A stretch of 37,735 nt of DNA from Bacillota bacterium (GCA_023415595.1 JAEZJW010000051.1:1-37735), one strand, 5' to 3'. Counted from the stretch's first letter, positions 15,694 through 24,251 are shown. A program made the numbers and translations. Notes: generated by a model not told the origin, from the letters alone.

Positions 15694-16422
15694 CTATTCT
15701 TCTTTGTCCGGCTTCTCCCATCCGATATTCCCGGTCTGGATTGCATTAAACAGTCGCTCCCTTAATCCTGGGCTTTCTTTGCCGAGGGTCTTGATCAGCT
15801 GCTTTACATATTCCCGTTTCGTATATCCATCCACGGGGCAGGGGTTCTCAACAACAGGAAGCTGATAAGCGTTACGGAAGCCCTTAATATCCTGCTCATC
15901 CACATAAATTAACGGACGAATCAGGGTAATTTCTGAGCGGTCCAGATAAGTAACAGGAGAGAAGCAGCCAAATCTGCCCTCGTAGATCAGGGACATCAGC
16001 ATCGTCTCTATGACATCATCAAAATGATGGGCATAGGCTTCTTTATTACAGCCCAGCTCCTTCGCTTTATTATTAAAGGCTCCTTTTCGCAGCTTGGCGC
16101 ACAAGGAACAGGGATTGCTTTCCTTCCTATAATCGAAGACGATCTCTGCTATCTGTGTTTCTACAACTGTATACTGGACATCAAGCTCCTCACATAATCT
16201 TGCCACACCGGTAAAATCCGATTCCGAATAGCCCATATTGACAGTCACACCAACCAAATCGAATTTCTTCGGATAGAAACGTCTTAAATTAGCCAGGGCA
16301 TAAAGCAGTGTAAGGCTGTCCTTACCGCCGGAGATGCCAATGGCAATTTTATCCCCCTCTTCAATCATCTTATAATCATCAATCGCTCGTCTGGCATATC
16401 CAAGTAAATGCTGCAGCTTCAT
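15694..16422 (-). CDS. ttcA: TtcA-family tRNA thiolase (PP-loop ATPase)
   Basis: 243-aa PP-loop ATPase of the TtcA/TtuA group, which adds sulfur to tRNA bases after adenylating the target carbonyl. The PP-loop SGGKDS is at residues 31-36. NPCSLCAKLRKGAFN supplies two cysteines and NPCPVDGYTKREYV a third, the usual ligands of a [4Fe-4S] cluster. AYAHHFDDVIETMLMS is the conserved family helix. The start at 16422 has GGGAAAGG upstream; the frame's earlier ATG at 16491 adds an unrelated hydrophobic tail. Which tRNA position it modifies cannot be told here. Confidence 0.85.
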   Translation of the reverse strand: MKLQHLLGYARRAIDDYKMIEEGDKIAIGISGGKDSLTLLYALANLRRFYPKKFDLVGVTVNMGYSESDFTGVARLCEELDVQYTVVETQIAEIVFDYRKESNPCSLCAKLRKGAFNNKAKELGCNKEAYAHHFDDVIETMLMSLIYEGRFGCFSPVTYLDRSEITLIRPLIYVDEQDIKGFRNAYQLPVVENPCPVDGYTKREYVKQLIKTLGKESPGLRERLFNAIQTGNIGWEKPDKEE

Positions 16423-16504
16423 ATGTATTAGTACCTTTCCCGGCAGGATCAAACTGATAATAGCAGGAGTTAGCAAGCTTGCATATCCCAACGGAGCTTT
16501 CGTA

Positions 16505-16617
16505 TATCATGAACATGAGCGTGTTCATAATATCTTGCTCCGTTTGCTTCATTTGTATTGTATCATGAACATAAAGCGTGTTCATAATCTCTTGCTCCGT
16601 TTGCTTCGTTTGTATTG
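16505..16617. repeat. Tandem 56/57-bp repeats upstream of ttcA
   Basis: Two imperfect direct repeats (16505-16560 and 16561-16617), each beginning TATCATGAACAT, with an inner palindrome ATGAACA...TGTTCAT, then CTTGCTCCGTTTGCTTC and TTTGTATTG. A third partial copy (about 16480-16510) may precede them. They sit in the ttcA leader (minus strand). The rest of this gene-poor stretch, to 17026, is A/T-rich; it contains an unused AGGAGG at about 16839 and nothing else I can name. Confidence 0.85.
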
Positions 16618-17026
16618 TATCATAAAATTCTTATAAATGAAATAACTGGATGAAAATAATTGATTTTCTTTACTGCAAGAGCATTCTAGCGAACTAGTAT
16701 GCATCGAAAGATTTTTGTAACAACTTCAAAAGTGCGAAAGGGATGCAAGCAAAAAAAGATCGACTGTTGTAGAAAATAAACGGAACTTTACACTTTATGC
16801 ATTCTACAGATGTAACATATTGATTCTTGCTTGTTATAGGAGGTTTTACTGAAAGTATTTATGGTGATAATTACCCGTTTTTTATCATTTATTATTGAAA
16901 AAATAGATTTTTTATGTAAAATTTCTATGATGACACAATTTTAACACTTTTTAACATTACTGTAATAATTATAGTAACTATACAGATAAAACGCGACATA
17001 AGATGCGATAGGGAGATGACATTTAC

Positions 17027-19822
17027 ATGAGATTAGTATTGCATAAGATACTAAAGAAGCTGTGGGATTCCACAAACAGGAGTTCAGCGATAAACCATCA
17101 CATGGTACTTGGTTTATGCTGCATGCTGATCGCTGCCTTTCTGGTATTATGTCTTCCGGCAGAGGAGACGCTGGCGGCATCAGGACTGAAGATCTATGAT
17201 TACGCGACACAGAAGCAAACCACTTATCAGGATGCACAGGTGAAGGTTACCTTAAACGGTAAAAAGATCAGTAAGGACAGTACGCCCGGTATTCTTGTAA
17301 ATGGAATTTCCTTGGTATCCTATAAAGATATTTTTGCAAACTCAGCGATTAAAGCGGATTGCAGCTATGATAAAGCCAAAGGTACTGTAACGATAGCTAA
17401 ATACGGCACCACCATTGTTATGAAGCTTGGAAGCCTGAACGGGACTGTGAACGGCAAAGCGGTTACCTTACCGGTTGCTCCGGTTAAGATCAAATATATA
17501 GCGGACAATGTCACAAAGATTCTGGTGCCCTCCAGATTCGTATGCCAGAGTCTTGGCTTCGAGTATACCTGGAATAGCAGCCAGAGTACTGTTGCTATCA
17601 AAAAAGAGGTTGAAAGTTCCAAAACTACGATTAACTCCCTGTCCTTATCCTATGATAACGGCAGTAAATTCAGCTATACCGGTACTCAGGGAGCTGTCAT
17701 GATTGATGGGGAATATATCGGCCTTGGCAATATGCCCAGCATTATCAATAATAATACAGCCATGCTCCGTGCTAAGAGGGTGTTTGCTGATTCACCGATT
17801 GATGCAGACTACTCCTTTGATGAGAAAAGCAAAACACTGACTTTGGCAACGAACGGCAAGGTACTTGCCATGACCATCGGAAGCTCCGTAGCCTATCTGA
17901 ACGGGACTAAAATTAAATTAGACCGGGCACCGATGATTGTATATAATCATGATGCAAAGTCCTCCTATGTCATGGTTCCGGGTAATAATACTGCCAGCAG
18001 CTTAGGTCTGACCTATACCTGGAATAAAACGATGCTTACCTCTGTTATAAGCACGAAGAAGAATAGTGCGAAGCCCGATTCACCGGGAAGCAGCGGGGGC
18101 ACTGCTCCTGAGCTTGGGGATTCCGGAATGACTGCGACAGGTTTAATCCTGAATGAATGGAAGGCTGAAGCAGCCGGCAAAAGCTCCGGAATTCATGAGC
18201 TGAATGGAGAAATGGATGCAGTCAGAGAGAATGGACAGATCTATCTGGTTGCCCATGATTATACGTATAGTAAGCTTAATGCAGAGACCTATATGATTCT
18301 TTCTGATACCCCCTTTGATAAGATAACAACTACCCGCTCCGGACAGCAGTTAAAGGTATCGGCCCAGAATAAGAGATGTATGGATTATGTGTATCAGATC
18401 TATGGTACCAGCGGTAATTTCGTAAATACGATTACGACATCCTATCGTCAGACGGATACCCAATCAGTCATTGACTTCAACATGCTTCCGGAGAACTATT
18501 CCTATGATATTTCTCTGTCAGAGGATAAGCTGATTTTATTCGTTACCTTTACCATCAACAGCATCACCGGAATTACTGTCGGTACCAATGAACAGGGTGA
18601 TTATCTGACTCTGTCGGGAGTGGATCCGCTGAAGGTTATCGTGACGGAACAAAGCGGTATGCTGGCCTTGGATCTTCCTTATACGGTAAGTGAGATCGGA
18701 GATATGAATACATCCATTACCGGTGCGAAGTACTTAAATATGATTTATAAGATACAATTCCAGCAGAAAACCCAGATTCTACTGGGAAAAGCGGAGGGAA
18801 CAAAATATACGGCAATTCAGGAAGGAAATCGATTCACGATTCTGTTCTACGGAGCAGAGGTACAGCCGCCGGTTACTGAGCAGCCTGCCGGTGAGAAACC
18901 TACCGAGCCGTTACCGCAGCCGGAGGAAGAAACGGTAATTACAGATAAGAGTCAATATGAAATTATCATACCGAAGTCTCCCGGAATAACAAGGGCTCAG
19001 ATTACAGATTTTGACGATTATTTTAATAACCGATTCTCCATTAAGCTTCCAGGGGACCAAACCGGCTTCCTGTCCCAGAATCCGTTAACCGGTAATTCTA
19101 TGGCGGTTAATGATATCTCGGTATTCTTAAATAATAACAACGAGACAGAGATCCGCATTACGACATCTAAGCTTCAGGGTTATGAATATGTAACGGATGA
19201 GAATAATATCTATATCAATATCGGAGATCCCAGAGAGATCTATCCGAATATCGTGGTACTGGATCCCGGACATGGTGGACCTGCCAATGGGGCACATTAT
19301 TTTGGGATGGACGAAAAGTACTTTAATCTTAAGATTCTCTATGAAATGGGAGCGAAGTATTTCAATTCCGATCCTTCCAGGCTTAAGGTGTATTATACAA
19401 GGGAGACGGATGTGGATATGACACTGGCGAATCGTGCCGGATATGCTTCGAAAATGGGTGCGGATCTCTTTGTAAGCCTCCATATGAATGCCTCAACTGC
19501 ATCCGGAGCTTACGGAACAGAGGTCTATTATTCAAACAATAATAATACACCAAACGCTGCCGGGCTTACCAGCAAGAAGATGGCAGAGATATTCGTAAAT
19601 AAACTGACAGAAGGTCTCGGGACCGATAACAGAGGTGCTAAATCGGAGAAATATACGGTAGTACATAGGAATACGGTTCCGGCAGTCCTGATCGAGCTTG
19701 GTTTTTTATCCAATAAGAATGACTTTGCCAAAATATCGGATCCGACATTCCAGGATAATACAGCAAGATTGATCTATCAAACCCTGTTACAGATATTTGC
19801 ACAATATCCAACGGGAAGATAA
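17027..19822 (+). CDS. Large secreted N-acetylmuramoyl-L-alanine amidase
   Basis: 931-aa cell-wall hydrolase. A long signal peptide (membrane stretch about 28-46, likely cut after ETLAA) leads into two copper-amine-oxidase-N-like domains (about 60-195 and 200-345). Neither has enzyme residues, and both are commonly wall-associated. A Ser/Gly/Pro linker, a beta-rich AMIN-like region (about 370-620), a Pro/Glu linker (TEQPAGEKPTEPLPQPEEE) and a second beta-rich segment follow. The C-terminal Amidase_3 domain has zinc ligands His749 (DPGHGG), Glu763 and His819 (SLHMNA) and catalytic Glu890 (IELGFLSN). It cleaves the bond between muramic acid and the peptide stem. AGGGAGATGAC precedes the ATG. 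Monocistronic. Confidence 0.92.
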   Translation: MRLVLHKILKKLWDSTNRSSAINHHMVLGLCCMLIAAFLVLCLPAEETLAASGLKIYDYATQKQTTYQDAQVKVTLNGKKISKDSTPGILVNGISLVSYKDIFANSAIKADCSYDKAKGTVTIAKYGTTIVMKLGSLNGTVNGKAVTLPVAPVKIKYIADNVTKILVPSRFVCQSLGFEYTWNSSQSTVAIKKEVESSKTTINSLSLSYDNGSKFSYTGTQGAVMIDGEYIGLGNMPSIINNNTAMLRAKRVFADSPIDADYSFDEKSKTLTLATNGKVLAMTIGSSVAYLNGTKIKLDRAPMIVYNHDAKSSYVMVPGNNTASSLGLTYTWNKTMLTSVISTKKNSAKPDSPGSSGGTAPELGDSGMTATGLILNEWKAEAAGKSSGIHELNGEMDAVRENGQIYLVAHDYTYSKLNAETYMILSDTPFDKITTTRSGQQLKVSAQNKRCMDYVYQIYGTSGNFVNTITTSYRQTDTQSVIDFNMLPENYSYDISLSEDKLILFVTFTINSITGITVGTNEQGDYLTLSGVDPLKVIVTEQSGMLALDLPYTVSEIGDMNTSITGAKYLNMIYKIQFQQKTQILLGKAEGTKYTAIQEGNRFTILFYGAEVQPPVTEQPAGEKPTEPLPQPEEETVITDKSQYEIIIPKSPGITRAQITDFDDYFNNRFSIKLPGDQTGFLSQNPLTGNSMAVNDISVFLNNNNETEIRITTSKLQGYEYVTDENNIYINIGDPREIYPNIVVLDPGHGGPANGAHYFGMDEKYFNLKILYEMGAKYFNSDPSRLKVYYTRETDVDMTLANRAGYASKMGADLFVSLHMNASTASGAYGTEVYYSNNNNTPNAAGLTSKKMAEIFVNKLTEGLGTDNRGAKSEKYTVVHRNTVPAVLIELGFLSNKNDFAKISDPTFQDNTARLIYQTLLQIFAQYPTGR

Positions 19823-19852
19823 TGATTGTAATTTGTAATTAGTTACTTAGGT

Positions 19853-19911
19853 AAGGGGATGCTGCAAAGAAAAGGGTACCACCAGGTATTCCTTATGCAG
19901 CCTCCCCTTTC
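19853..19911 (+). terminator. Terminator after the amidase
   Basis: AAGGGGATGCTGCA pairs with TGCAGCCTCCCCTT (one mismatch) around a 29-nt loop, followed by TCT. A plausible intrinsic terminator. Confidence 0.7.
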
Positions 19912-20043
19912 TAGCATTTAAGAAGCGTTGGCTTACTTTATGCACGAATCCGTAAATATAAGCATGCTGTCCCCATGTCTTCTCCATAAAAAATTCATAG
20001 AATTATGATAGTTTATAATAATGATAGAATGGAGGAAGATAAC

Positions 20044-20187
20044 ATGGGATTATGGAAACGTATTAGGAAATCATATCATAAGTTTCTGATCAGTCTTGCC
20101 GATGAGAATAAAAAAACCTTCGGAGAAGGAAAGCTTGATTGCTGTCAGTTGAACAGGAAAAGTACTGAAGCAGTCAGAAAGAAATAA
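20044..20187 (+). CDS. LDCC-motif putative metal-binding peptide
   Basis: A 47-aa basic protein, MGLWKRIRKSYHKFLISLAD, followed by ENKKTFGEGKLDCCQLNRK. The F-G-x-x-K-L-D-C-C-x-L-N block matches small clostridial proteins described as LDCC-motif putative metal-binding proteins (recalled from general annotation, not checked). The frame is open from 20005, but GGAGG at 20031-20035 places the start at 20044. The amphipathic N-terminus may touch the membrane, and the CC pair could bind a thiophilic metal. It lies just before the ArsR operon, which is suggestive only. Confidence 0.75.
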   Translation: MGLWKRIRKSYHKFLISLADENKKTFGEGKLDCCQLNRKSTEAVRKK

Positions 20188-20267
20188 GAGTAAGAATCAC
20201 AAATAGAAGTCTGTGATTTAGATACTATTGGGCTAAGTCAGATATTCTAAAGTCTTCAGTGAATATA

Positions 20268-20296
20268 TTGACATATGGATTGTTTGAATATAAGAT
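20268..20296 (+). promoter_or_regulatory. Candidate arsR promoter
   Basis: TTGACA (20268-20273) and TAAGAT (20291-20296) with a 17-nt spacer, about 70 nt before the arsR start. Confidence 0.5.
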
Positions 20297-20367
20297 AGGA
20301 TAGGAAACAGGCGGATTCGTCTGTTAGAGCTAAGCTTACGATACAAATGTATTAGGAGGATGGGACG

Positions 20368-20646
20368 TTGGAGAAGTATAACGAATTGGCTTTGATTTTT
20401 AAGGCATTATCTGATCCAAATCGGCTTTTGATTCTGGAATACCTGAAGGAAGGCGAAAGGTGTGCCTGTGTCATCCTGGAACAACTTCAGATTACGCAGT
20501 CTACCCTGTCTTACCATATGAAGCTTCTGACAGACAGTAATATTGTCTGCGCAAGGAAAGAGGGAAAGTGGATGCATTATTCCCTGAACAGGGAGAGAAT
20601 TGGTGAATTACAGGAATACATGCATTTTATCAAAATTAAAATCTGA
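20368..20646 (+). CDS. arsR: ArsR/SmtB-family metalloregulator
   Basis: 92-aa winged-helix repressor. FKALSDPNRLLILEYLKEGERC is the typical N-terminal part. Cys32 and Cys34 (ERCACVIL) sit at the start of the helix that carries the As(III) or metal site in ArsR relatives (ELCVCDL type). QITQSTLSYHMKLLTDSNIV is the DNA-recognition helix, followed by the wing KEGKWMHYSLNRE. It starts with TTG, supported by AGGAGG 8 nt upstream. It should repress the permease operon downstream and release when the ligand binds; arsenite or an organoarsenical is the likely inducer given the neighbours. Confidence 0.88.
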   Translation: MEKYNELALIFKALSDPNRLLILEYLKEGERCACVILEQLQITQSTLSYHMKLLTDSNIVCARKEGKWMHYSLNRERIGELQEYMHFIKIKI

Positions 20647-20675
20647 GCATCTGAAAAATAATTGATGATTTGAAC

Positions 20676-20720
20676 AAAAAGATCTTTCGGCAGAGTAGTA
20701 TAGCGGAAGATCTTTTATTT
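20676..20720 (+). terminator. Terminator between arsR and the permease
   Basis: AAAAGATCTTTCGG and CGGAAGATCTTTT form a stem (one G-T pair) and the 3' arm ends in T's. arsR and the permease are thus separate transcription units, each with a promoter. Confidence 0.75.
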
Positions 20721-20783
20721 ATGACGTGTAACAGCTTCACTTGCAGATTCATCTTGTTTGCCTAAATATATGATATAGACATA

Positions 20784-20812
20784 TTGACATATATCAATCT
20801 AATGAATATAAT
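20784..20812 (+). promoter_or_regulatory. Perfect promoter of the ArsP-type permease operon
   Basis: TTGACA (20784-20789) and TATAAT (20807-20812) with a 17-nt spacer. It is embedded in the inverted repeats listed next. Confidence 0.85.
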
Positions 20813-20856
20813 TTATATAGATTGATACTTATCGATATATTGTGAACAATCGATAA
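20792..20856. promoter_or_regulatory. Probable ArsR operators
   Basis: TATCAATCTA (20792-20801) and TAGATTGATA (20818-20827) are perfect inverted copies that flank the -10 element. TTATCGAT (20829-20836) and ATCGATAA (20849-20856) form a second inverted repeat just downstream. A/T-rich inverted repeats at this place are usual for ArsR-family repressors, but the binding protein is inferred from context. Confidence 0.6.
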
Positions 20857-20880
20857 AACTAAGAAAAGGGATGATGGATC

Positions 20881-21885
20881 ATGCAGAGCATATGGGATTT
20901 TATACAAAAGCAGCTTCTGGGAATGAAGTGGCTGAATGATTTAGTTGGCAAGGGTTTGGAACTGACCGGGGTTGATCTGGGAACAAGGCTGGGAGGAAGC
21001 CTGCAGTTTTTTCTGTTTGACACAATTAAGATACTGATCTTACTGTCCGTATTGATTTATGTAATTTCTTATATCCAAAGCTTCTTTCCACCGGAGAGGA
21101 CAAAGAAGATTTTAGGACGTTTTCACGGAGTGAAGGCAAATATCTTAAGTGCACTTTTAGGAACCGTGACTCCGTTCTGCAGCTGCTCCTCCATACCTTT
21201 ATTTATCGGCTTTACGAATGCAGGACTCCCCCTTGGAGTTACCTTCTCCTTTTTGATTTCCTCTCCCTTGGTGGATCTTGGAGCACTCGTATTATTGACC
21301 GGAGCTTTTGGAATAAAGATAGCAGTGGCCTATGTCGTTGTCGGACTGATTCTGGCTGTTATCGGAGGAACACTGATAGAAAAGTTTAAGCTGGAGACTT
21401 ATGTGGAGAAATTCCAGAGTAAGACCGGAGCTGTAACATTAGAAGTACCTGAACTGACTGTGAAGGAACGGATGTCCTATTCATCCGATCAGGTGAAAGC
21501 AACGGTGAAAAAGGTGTTTTTCTATATCCTGATTGGTGTCGGGATCGGTGCCCTGATTCATAATTGGATTCCGGAGGAGTTCATCCGGGGAGCAATTGGC
21601 AGGAATAATCCTTTCTCCGTACTAATTGCTACTGCAATTGGAGTACCGATGTATGCGGATATCTTCGGAACCATCCCGATCGCAGAAGCTTTATTTGCCA
21701 AGGGGGTCGGGGTTGGGACGATTCTATCCTTTATGATGGGAGTTACAGCTCTCAGCCTTCCTTCACTGATTATGCTGAAGAGGGTTGTGAAGATGAAGCT
21801 GCTTGGCATATTTTTCAGCATCGTAGTTGTCGGAATCATAATCATTGGTTATCTGTTTAATTTATTGCATTCATTCTTTATATAA
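20881..21885 (+). CDS. ArsP-type permease (DUF318 family)
   Basis: 334-aa membrane permease with about eight predicted membrane segments. The signature TPFCSCSSIPLFIGFTNAGL (Cys100 and Cys102) and the repeat-like second half (IGVPMYADIFGTIPIAEALF) mark the ArsP/SO_0444 permease family, which exports trivalent organoarsenicals or other soft metal compounds. The first 45 residues are amphipathic. AAAAGGGATG lies before the ATG. The gene is followed 19 nt later by a CGC thioredoxin-like protein. Arsenic is the most likely substrate class because of ArsR and the arsC relic, but this is inference. Confidence 0.85.
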   Translation: MQSIWDFIQKQLLGMKWLNDLVGKGLELTGVDLGTRLGGSLQFFLFDTIKILILLSVLIYVISYIQSFFPPERTKKILGRFHGVKANILSALLGTVTPFCSCSSIPLFIGFTNAGLPLGVTFSFLISSPLVDLGALVLLTGAFGIKIAVAYVVVGLILAVIGGTLIEKFKLETYVEKFQSKTGAVTLEVPELTVKERMSYSSDQVKATVKKVFFYILIGVGIGALIHNWIPEEFIRGAIGRNNPFSVLIATAIGVPMYADIFGTIPIAEALFAKGVGVGTILSFMMGVTALSLPSLIMLKRVVKMKLLGIFFSIVVVGIIIIGYLFNLLHSFFI

Positions 21886-21904
21886 GAAATGGGAGGGAAT
21901 TTAT

Positions 21905-22354
21905 ATGGGACTATTTAAGAAATCAAAACCGGTGGAAAGCTGCTCTTGCAAAAATACGGAGAACAGCTTGACAAATCGGAATCAGAGTGTAGAAGAGTTT
22001 TCAGCAGACGAACAATCAGCAGGTTGTCAGGACGGATGCTGTAGCTGCTTAGGGAATTGTGCAGATGGCACGGAAAGCGGTGCTTCAGACACCGGTGCAT
22101 CGGGGATGAGCATCAAAATACTCGGTTCCGGCTGTAAGAACTGTATCATGCTATATGAGAATGTGCATACGGCATTGAAGGAACTGGGGCTGCAAGCCAA
22201 AGTTGTGAAGATTACTGACTTCGCAGAAATCTCAGGGTATGGTGTTATGTCCACTCCTGCCATGGTAATCAATGAAAAGGTGGTTTCCTATGGGAAGGTT
22301 CTAAAGCCTGCAGAAGTAAAAAATCTGCTGAGTTATAGGAGGCAGGATGGTTGA
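21905..22354 (+). CDS. Cys-rich protein with CGC thioredoxin-like domain
   Basis: 149 aa. The N-terminal half is a flexible Cys-rich tail (SCSCKN, GCQDGCCSCLGNC), which could bind a metal. The C-terminal half (about 70-149) is a small thioredoxin-like 'redox-active disulfide' domain: MSIKILGSGCKNCIMLYENV with Cys77 and Cys80, then YGVMSTPAMVINEKVVSYGK carrying the cis-Pro. It is translationally close to the permease (19 nt), and the ATG at 21905 has GGGAGG upstream, so the long frame from 21845 is not used. It may reduce or hand over the thiophilic substrate to the permease; this pairing is common, the exact role unproven. Confidence 0.85.
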   Translation: MGLFKKSKPVESCSCKNTENSLTNRNQSVEEFSADEQSAGCQDGCCSCLGNCADGTESGASDTGASGMSIKILGSGCKNCIMLYENVHTALKELGLQAKVVKITDFAEISGYGVMSTPAMVINEKVVSYGKVLKPAEVKNLLSYRRQDG

Positions 22355-22413
22355 TTTATTTAGTCCTTATATGATACGAACCGCTTAACACAAATCAGAA
22401 GTTCATTGGTTCT

Positions 22414-22803
22414 CTAAACAATCTTGACCGGGGTTCCTATTGGAACCAGGTTGAATAGCTCGGTAACTGCGTTATTCTGCATGCGGATGCAGCCATGTGA
22501 GACACTTTTCCCAATGGATGCCGGATTATTCGTGCCATGGATTCCGATCCCCGGAGAATTTAATCCCATCCAGCGGACGCCATAGGGTCCACCGGGATTC
22601 ACTTGTTTATTCATAATCCGAAAATTGCCCTTTGGAGTGGGGGTCGAAGGCTTCCCAACAGCCACCGGATATACCTTATATACCTTACCGTCCTGAAAAA
22701 GAGTCAGGGTATGCTGCTTTGTATTTACTGTGATAGAATAGGAGACTTTCACATATCTGGCGTCCCCTAAGAAATCATATGAACTGAAAAACGCATCATT
22801 CAT
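22414..22803 (-). CDS. L,D-transpeptidase (YkuD), no signal peptide
   Basis: 129-aa YkuD catalytic domain with nearly nothing else. ITVNTKQHTLTLFQDGKVYK, PTPKGNFRIMNKQVNPGGPYG, GIHGTNN (His89) and SVSHGCIRMQN (nucleophile Cys105) are all present, so the active site is complete. Family members cross-link peptidoglycan or anchor proteins outside the cell. Unusually, I see no signal peptide or membrane helix, and no earlier start that would supply one. A GTG at 22812 is a possible alternative start. It lies opposite to the ars genes and may have been inserted beside the broken arsC. Confidence 0.85.
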   Translation of the reverse strand: MNDAFFSSYDFLGDARYVKVSYSITVNTKQHTLTLFQDGKVYKVYPVAVGKPSTPTPKGNFRIMNKQVNPGGPYGVRWMGLNSPGIGIHGTNNPASIGKSVSHGCIRMQNNAVTELFNLVPIGTPVKIV

Positions 22804-22926
22804 AATATTCACCGGATAGTTAATCTGTATTATTATATTTAGAACAGGAAGGTTTGTTATCTTATCCTAACAGATTTAATGACAGATAAATTAGCTCAGG
22901 TTAAAATAAAGTGATAGATCTGATAC

Positions 22927-23064
22927 ACGGAACTGAAGGATCATATAAATCCCGATGCAGTCCGACTGATCAAATAGTTTTATGGGATCGATATGGAAAA
23001 AACGCAGTATAATAAACTGATCGAGGATATCCCTAGACCGGATGTGGTGATGCGCATAGCTTAA
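22927..23064 (+). pseudogene. arsC: Remnant of arsenate reductase (arsC, LMW-phosphatase type)
   Basis: In one frame: TELKDHINPDAVRLIK, a TAG stop at 22975, then FYGIDMEKTQYNKLIEDIPR and PDVVMRIA followed by TAA. This matches the middle of thioredoxin-coupled clostridial ArsC proteins as I recall them (SAGTE.k..in.dAV...k..YGIDMEkTQYsKL..diP..DvvvTMGC). The N-terminal CxxxxxR loop and the C-terminal half, including the redox cysteines, are gone. It therefore cannot be functional. It lies on the ars operon strand, about 570 nt beyond the CGC protein. The remaining spacer on both sides shows nothing else. Confidence 0.7.
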
Positions 23065-23162
23065 CCCGTGAAGAGGTAATAGTAAAATAACTGATAAAAT
23101 TACTCAAATTGGAAAAACTTCTCTTGACGAAGAGAGAAGGAGAAAGATAAAATAATACTGAT

Positions 23163-23210
23163 AGCAGGAATGGTAAATTCACCCAGTGAAACTGTCATTC
23201 CTGCTTTTTT
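23163..23210 (+). terminator. Strong terminator before cysteine synthase
   Basis: AGCAGGAATG / CATTCCTGCT with an inner TTCAC/GTGAA stem, followed by a six-T run. It probably belonged to the lost arsC end of the ars operon, since no intact + gene precedes it closely. Confidence 0.85.
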
Positions 23211-23318
23211 AACGGAATTTTCCCGGAGGATAGGTTTCGTGTGATGCAATACCGGATAGCATAACTTTGATGGATTTTAGGGTTAATATTATTTTATTAC
23301 ATAGGGAAGGGATAGACC

Positions 23319-24251
23319 ATGATCTGCAACAATCTGTTGGATGCAATTGGACACACGCCGTTAATCCGCCTGAACCATATGGTATCGGAGGATAGTGCCG
23401 AGGTACTGGTGAAATTTGAAGGCCTGAATGTCGGAGGCTCCATTAAGACAAGAACTGCTTATAACATGATTCTGGAAGCTGAGGATCGGGAAATCATTAC
23501 AAAGGATACCATTATTGTGGAACCGACCAGTGGAAACCAGGGTATTGGCCTGGCATTGGTAGGCGCAGTACGCGGATACCGTACCATCATCATAATGCCT
23601 GATTCGGTCAGTGAGGAGAGAAGAAAGCTGGTAAAGCATTACGGTGCAGAGGTAATTCTGATCCATGATGCCGGTAATATCGGTGAATGTATTGAGGAAT
23701 GCCTTCAGACAGCGACCCGTATGGCGGAAGCGAATCCGAAGGTCTTTGTTCCTCAGCAGTTTGAGAATCCTGCTAATCCGATGGTACACAGAGCTCAAAC
23801 AGCCCGCGAAATACTGGAGCAGACAGCTGGTCCGATTCATGGATTTTGCTCGGGAATCGGTACCGGAGGTACGATTACCGGTATCGGGGAGGTATTAAAG
23901 AAACATAATCCGGAGATTACCATATGGGCAGTGGAGCCGGAAAACGCAGCAATCTTAGCCGGCGGGGCAATTGGAACACATCTGCAGATGGGGATAGGGG
24001 ACGGACTCATACCAAAGATCCTGAACCAGAATATCTATGAGGATATCTGCATCATTACCGATGAAGAAGCGATTCAGACTGCCAAGGAGCTTGCCAGAAA
24101 GGAAGGGCTGATGTGCGGTATCTCCAGTGGTACGAATGTTGCTGCTGCTCTGAAGCTTGCGAAAGTCCTTGGGAAAGGAAAGACGGTTGTTACAGTTCTT
24201 CCGGATACAGCGGAGCGGTATTTCTCCACCCCATTGTTTAAGGACGAATGA
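23319..24251 (+). CDS. cysK: Cysteine synthase (O-acetylserine sulfhydrylase family)
   Basis: PLP enzyme that makes cysteine from O-acetylserine and sulfide (cytosol). The 310-aa chain has the cofactor Lys43 in GGSIKTR, the substrate loop EPTSGNQGIGLAL (TSGN as usual; the next residue is Gln, commonly Thr in classical CysK), the phosphate loop GIGTGGTITGIGEVL and the C-terminal CGISSGTNVAAAL. Length is normal. AGGGAAGGG precedes the ATG. It stands alone between two terminators. The TSGNQG variant and 'SIKTR' may mean a slightly different donor; a cystathionine-beta-synthase-like role is less likely because no extra domains exist. Confidence 0.88.
   Translation: MICNNLLDAIGHTPLIRLNHMVSEDSAEVLVKFEGLNVGGSIKTRTAYNMILEAEDREIITKDTIIVEPTSGNQGIGLALVGAVRGYRTIIIMPDSVSEERRKLVKHYGAEVILIHDAGNIGECIEECLQTATRMAEANPKVFVPQQFENPANPMVHRAQTAREILEQTAGPIHGFCSGIGTGGTITGIGEVLKKHNPEITIWAVEPENAAILAGGAIGTHLQMGIGDGLIPKILNQNIYEDICIITDEEAIQTAKELARKEGLMCGISSGTNVAAALKLAKVLGKGKTVVTVLPDTAERYFSTPLFKDE

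Noticed and set aside
16861..16944. 27-codon hydrophobic small ORF (MVIITRFLSFII...) upstream of the amidase
   Set aside because: The AGGAGG is about 16 nt from the ATG, too far, and the A/T-rich content makes it likely chance.
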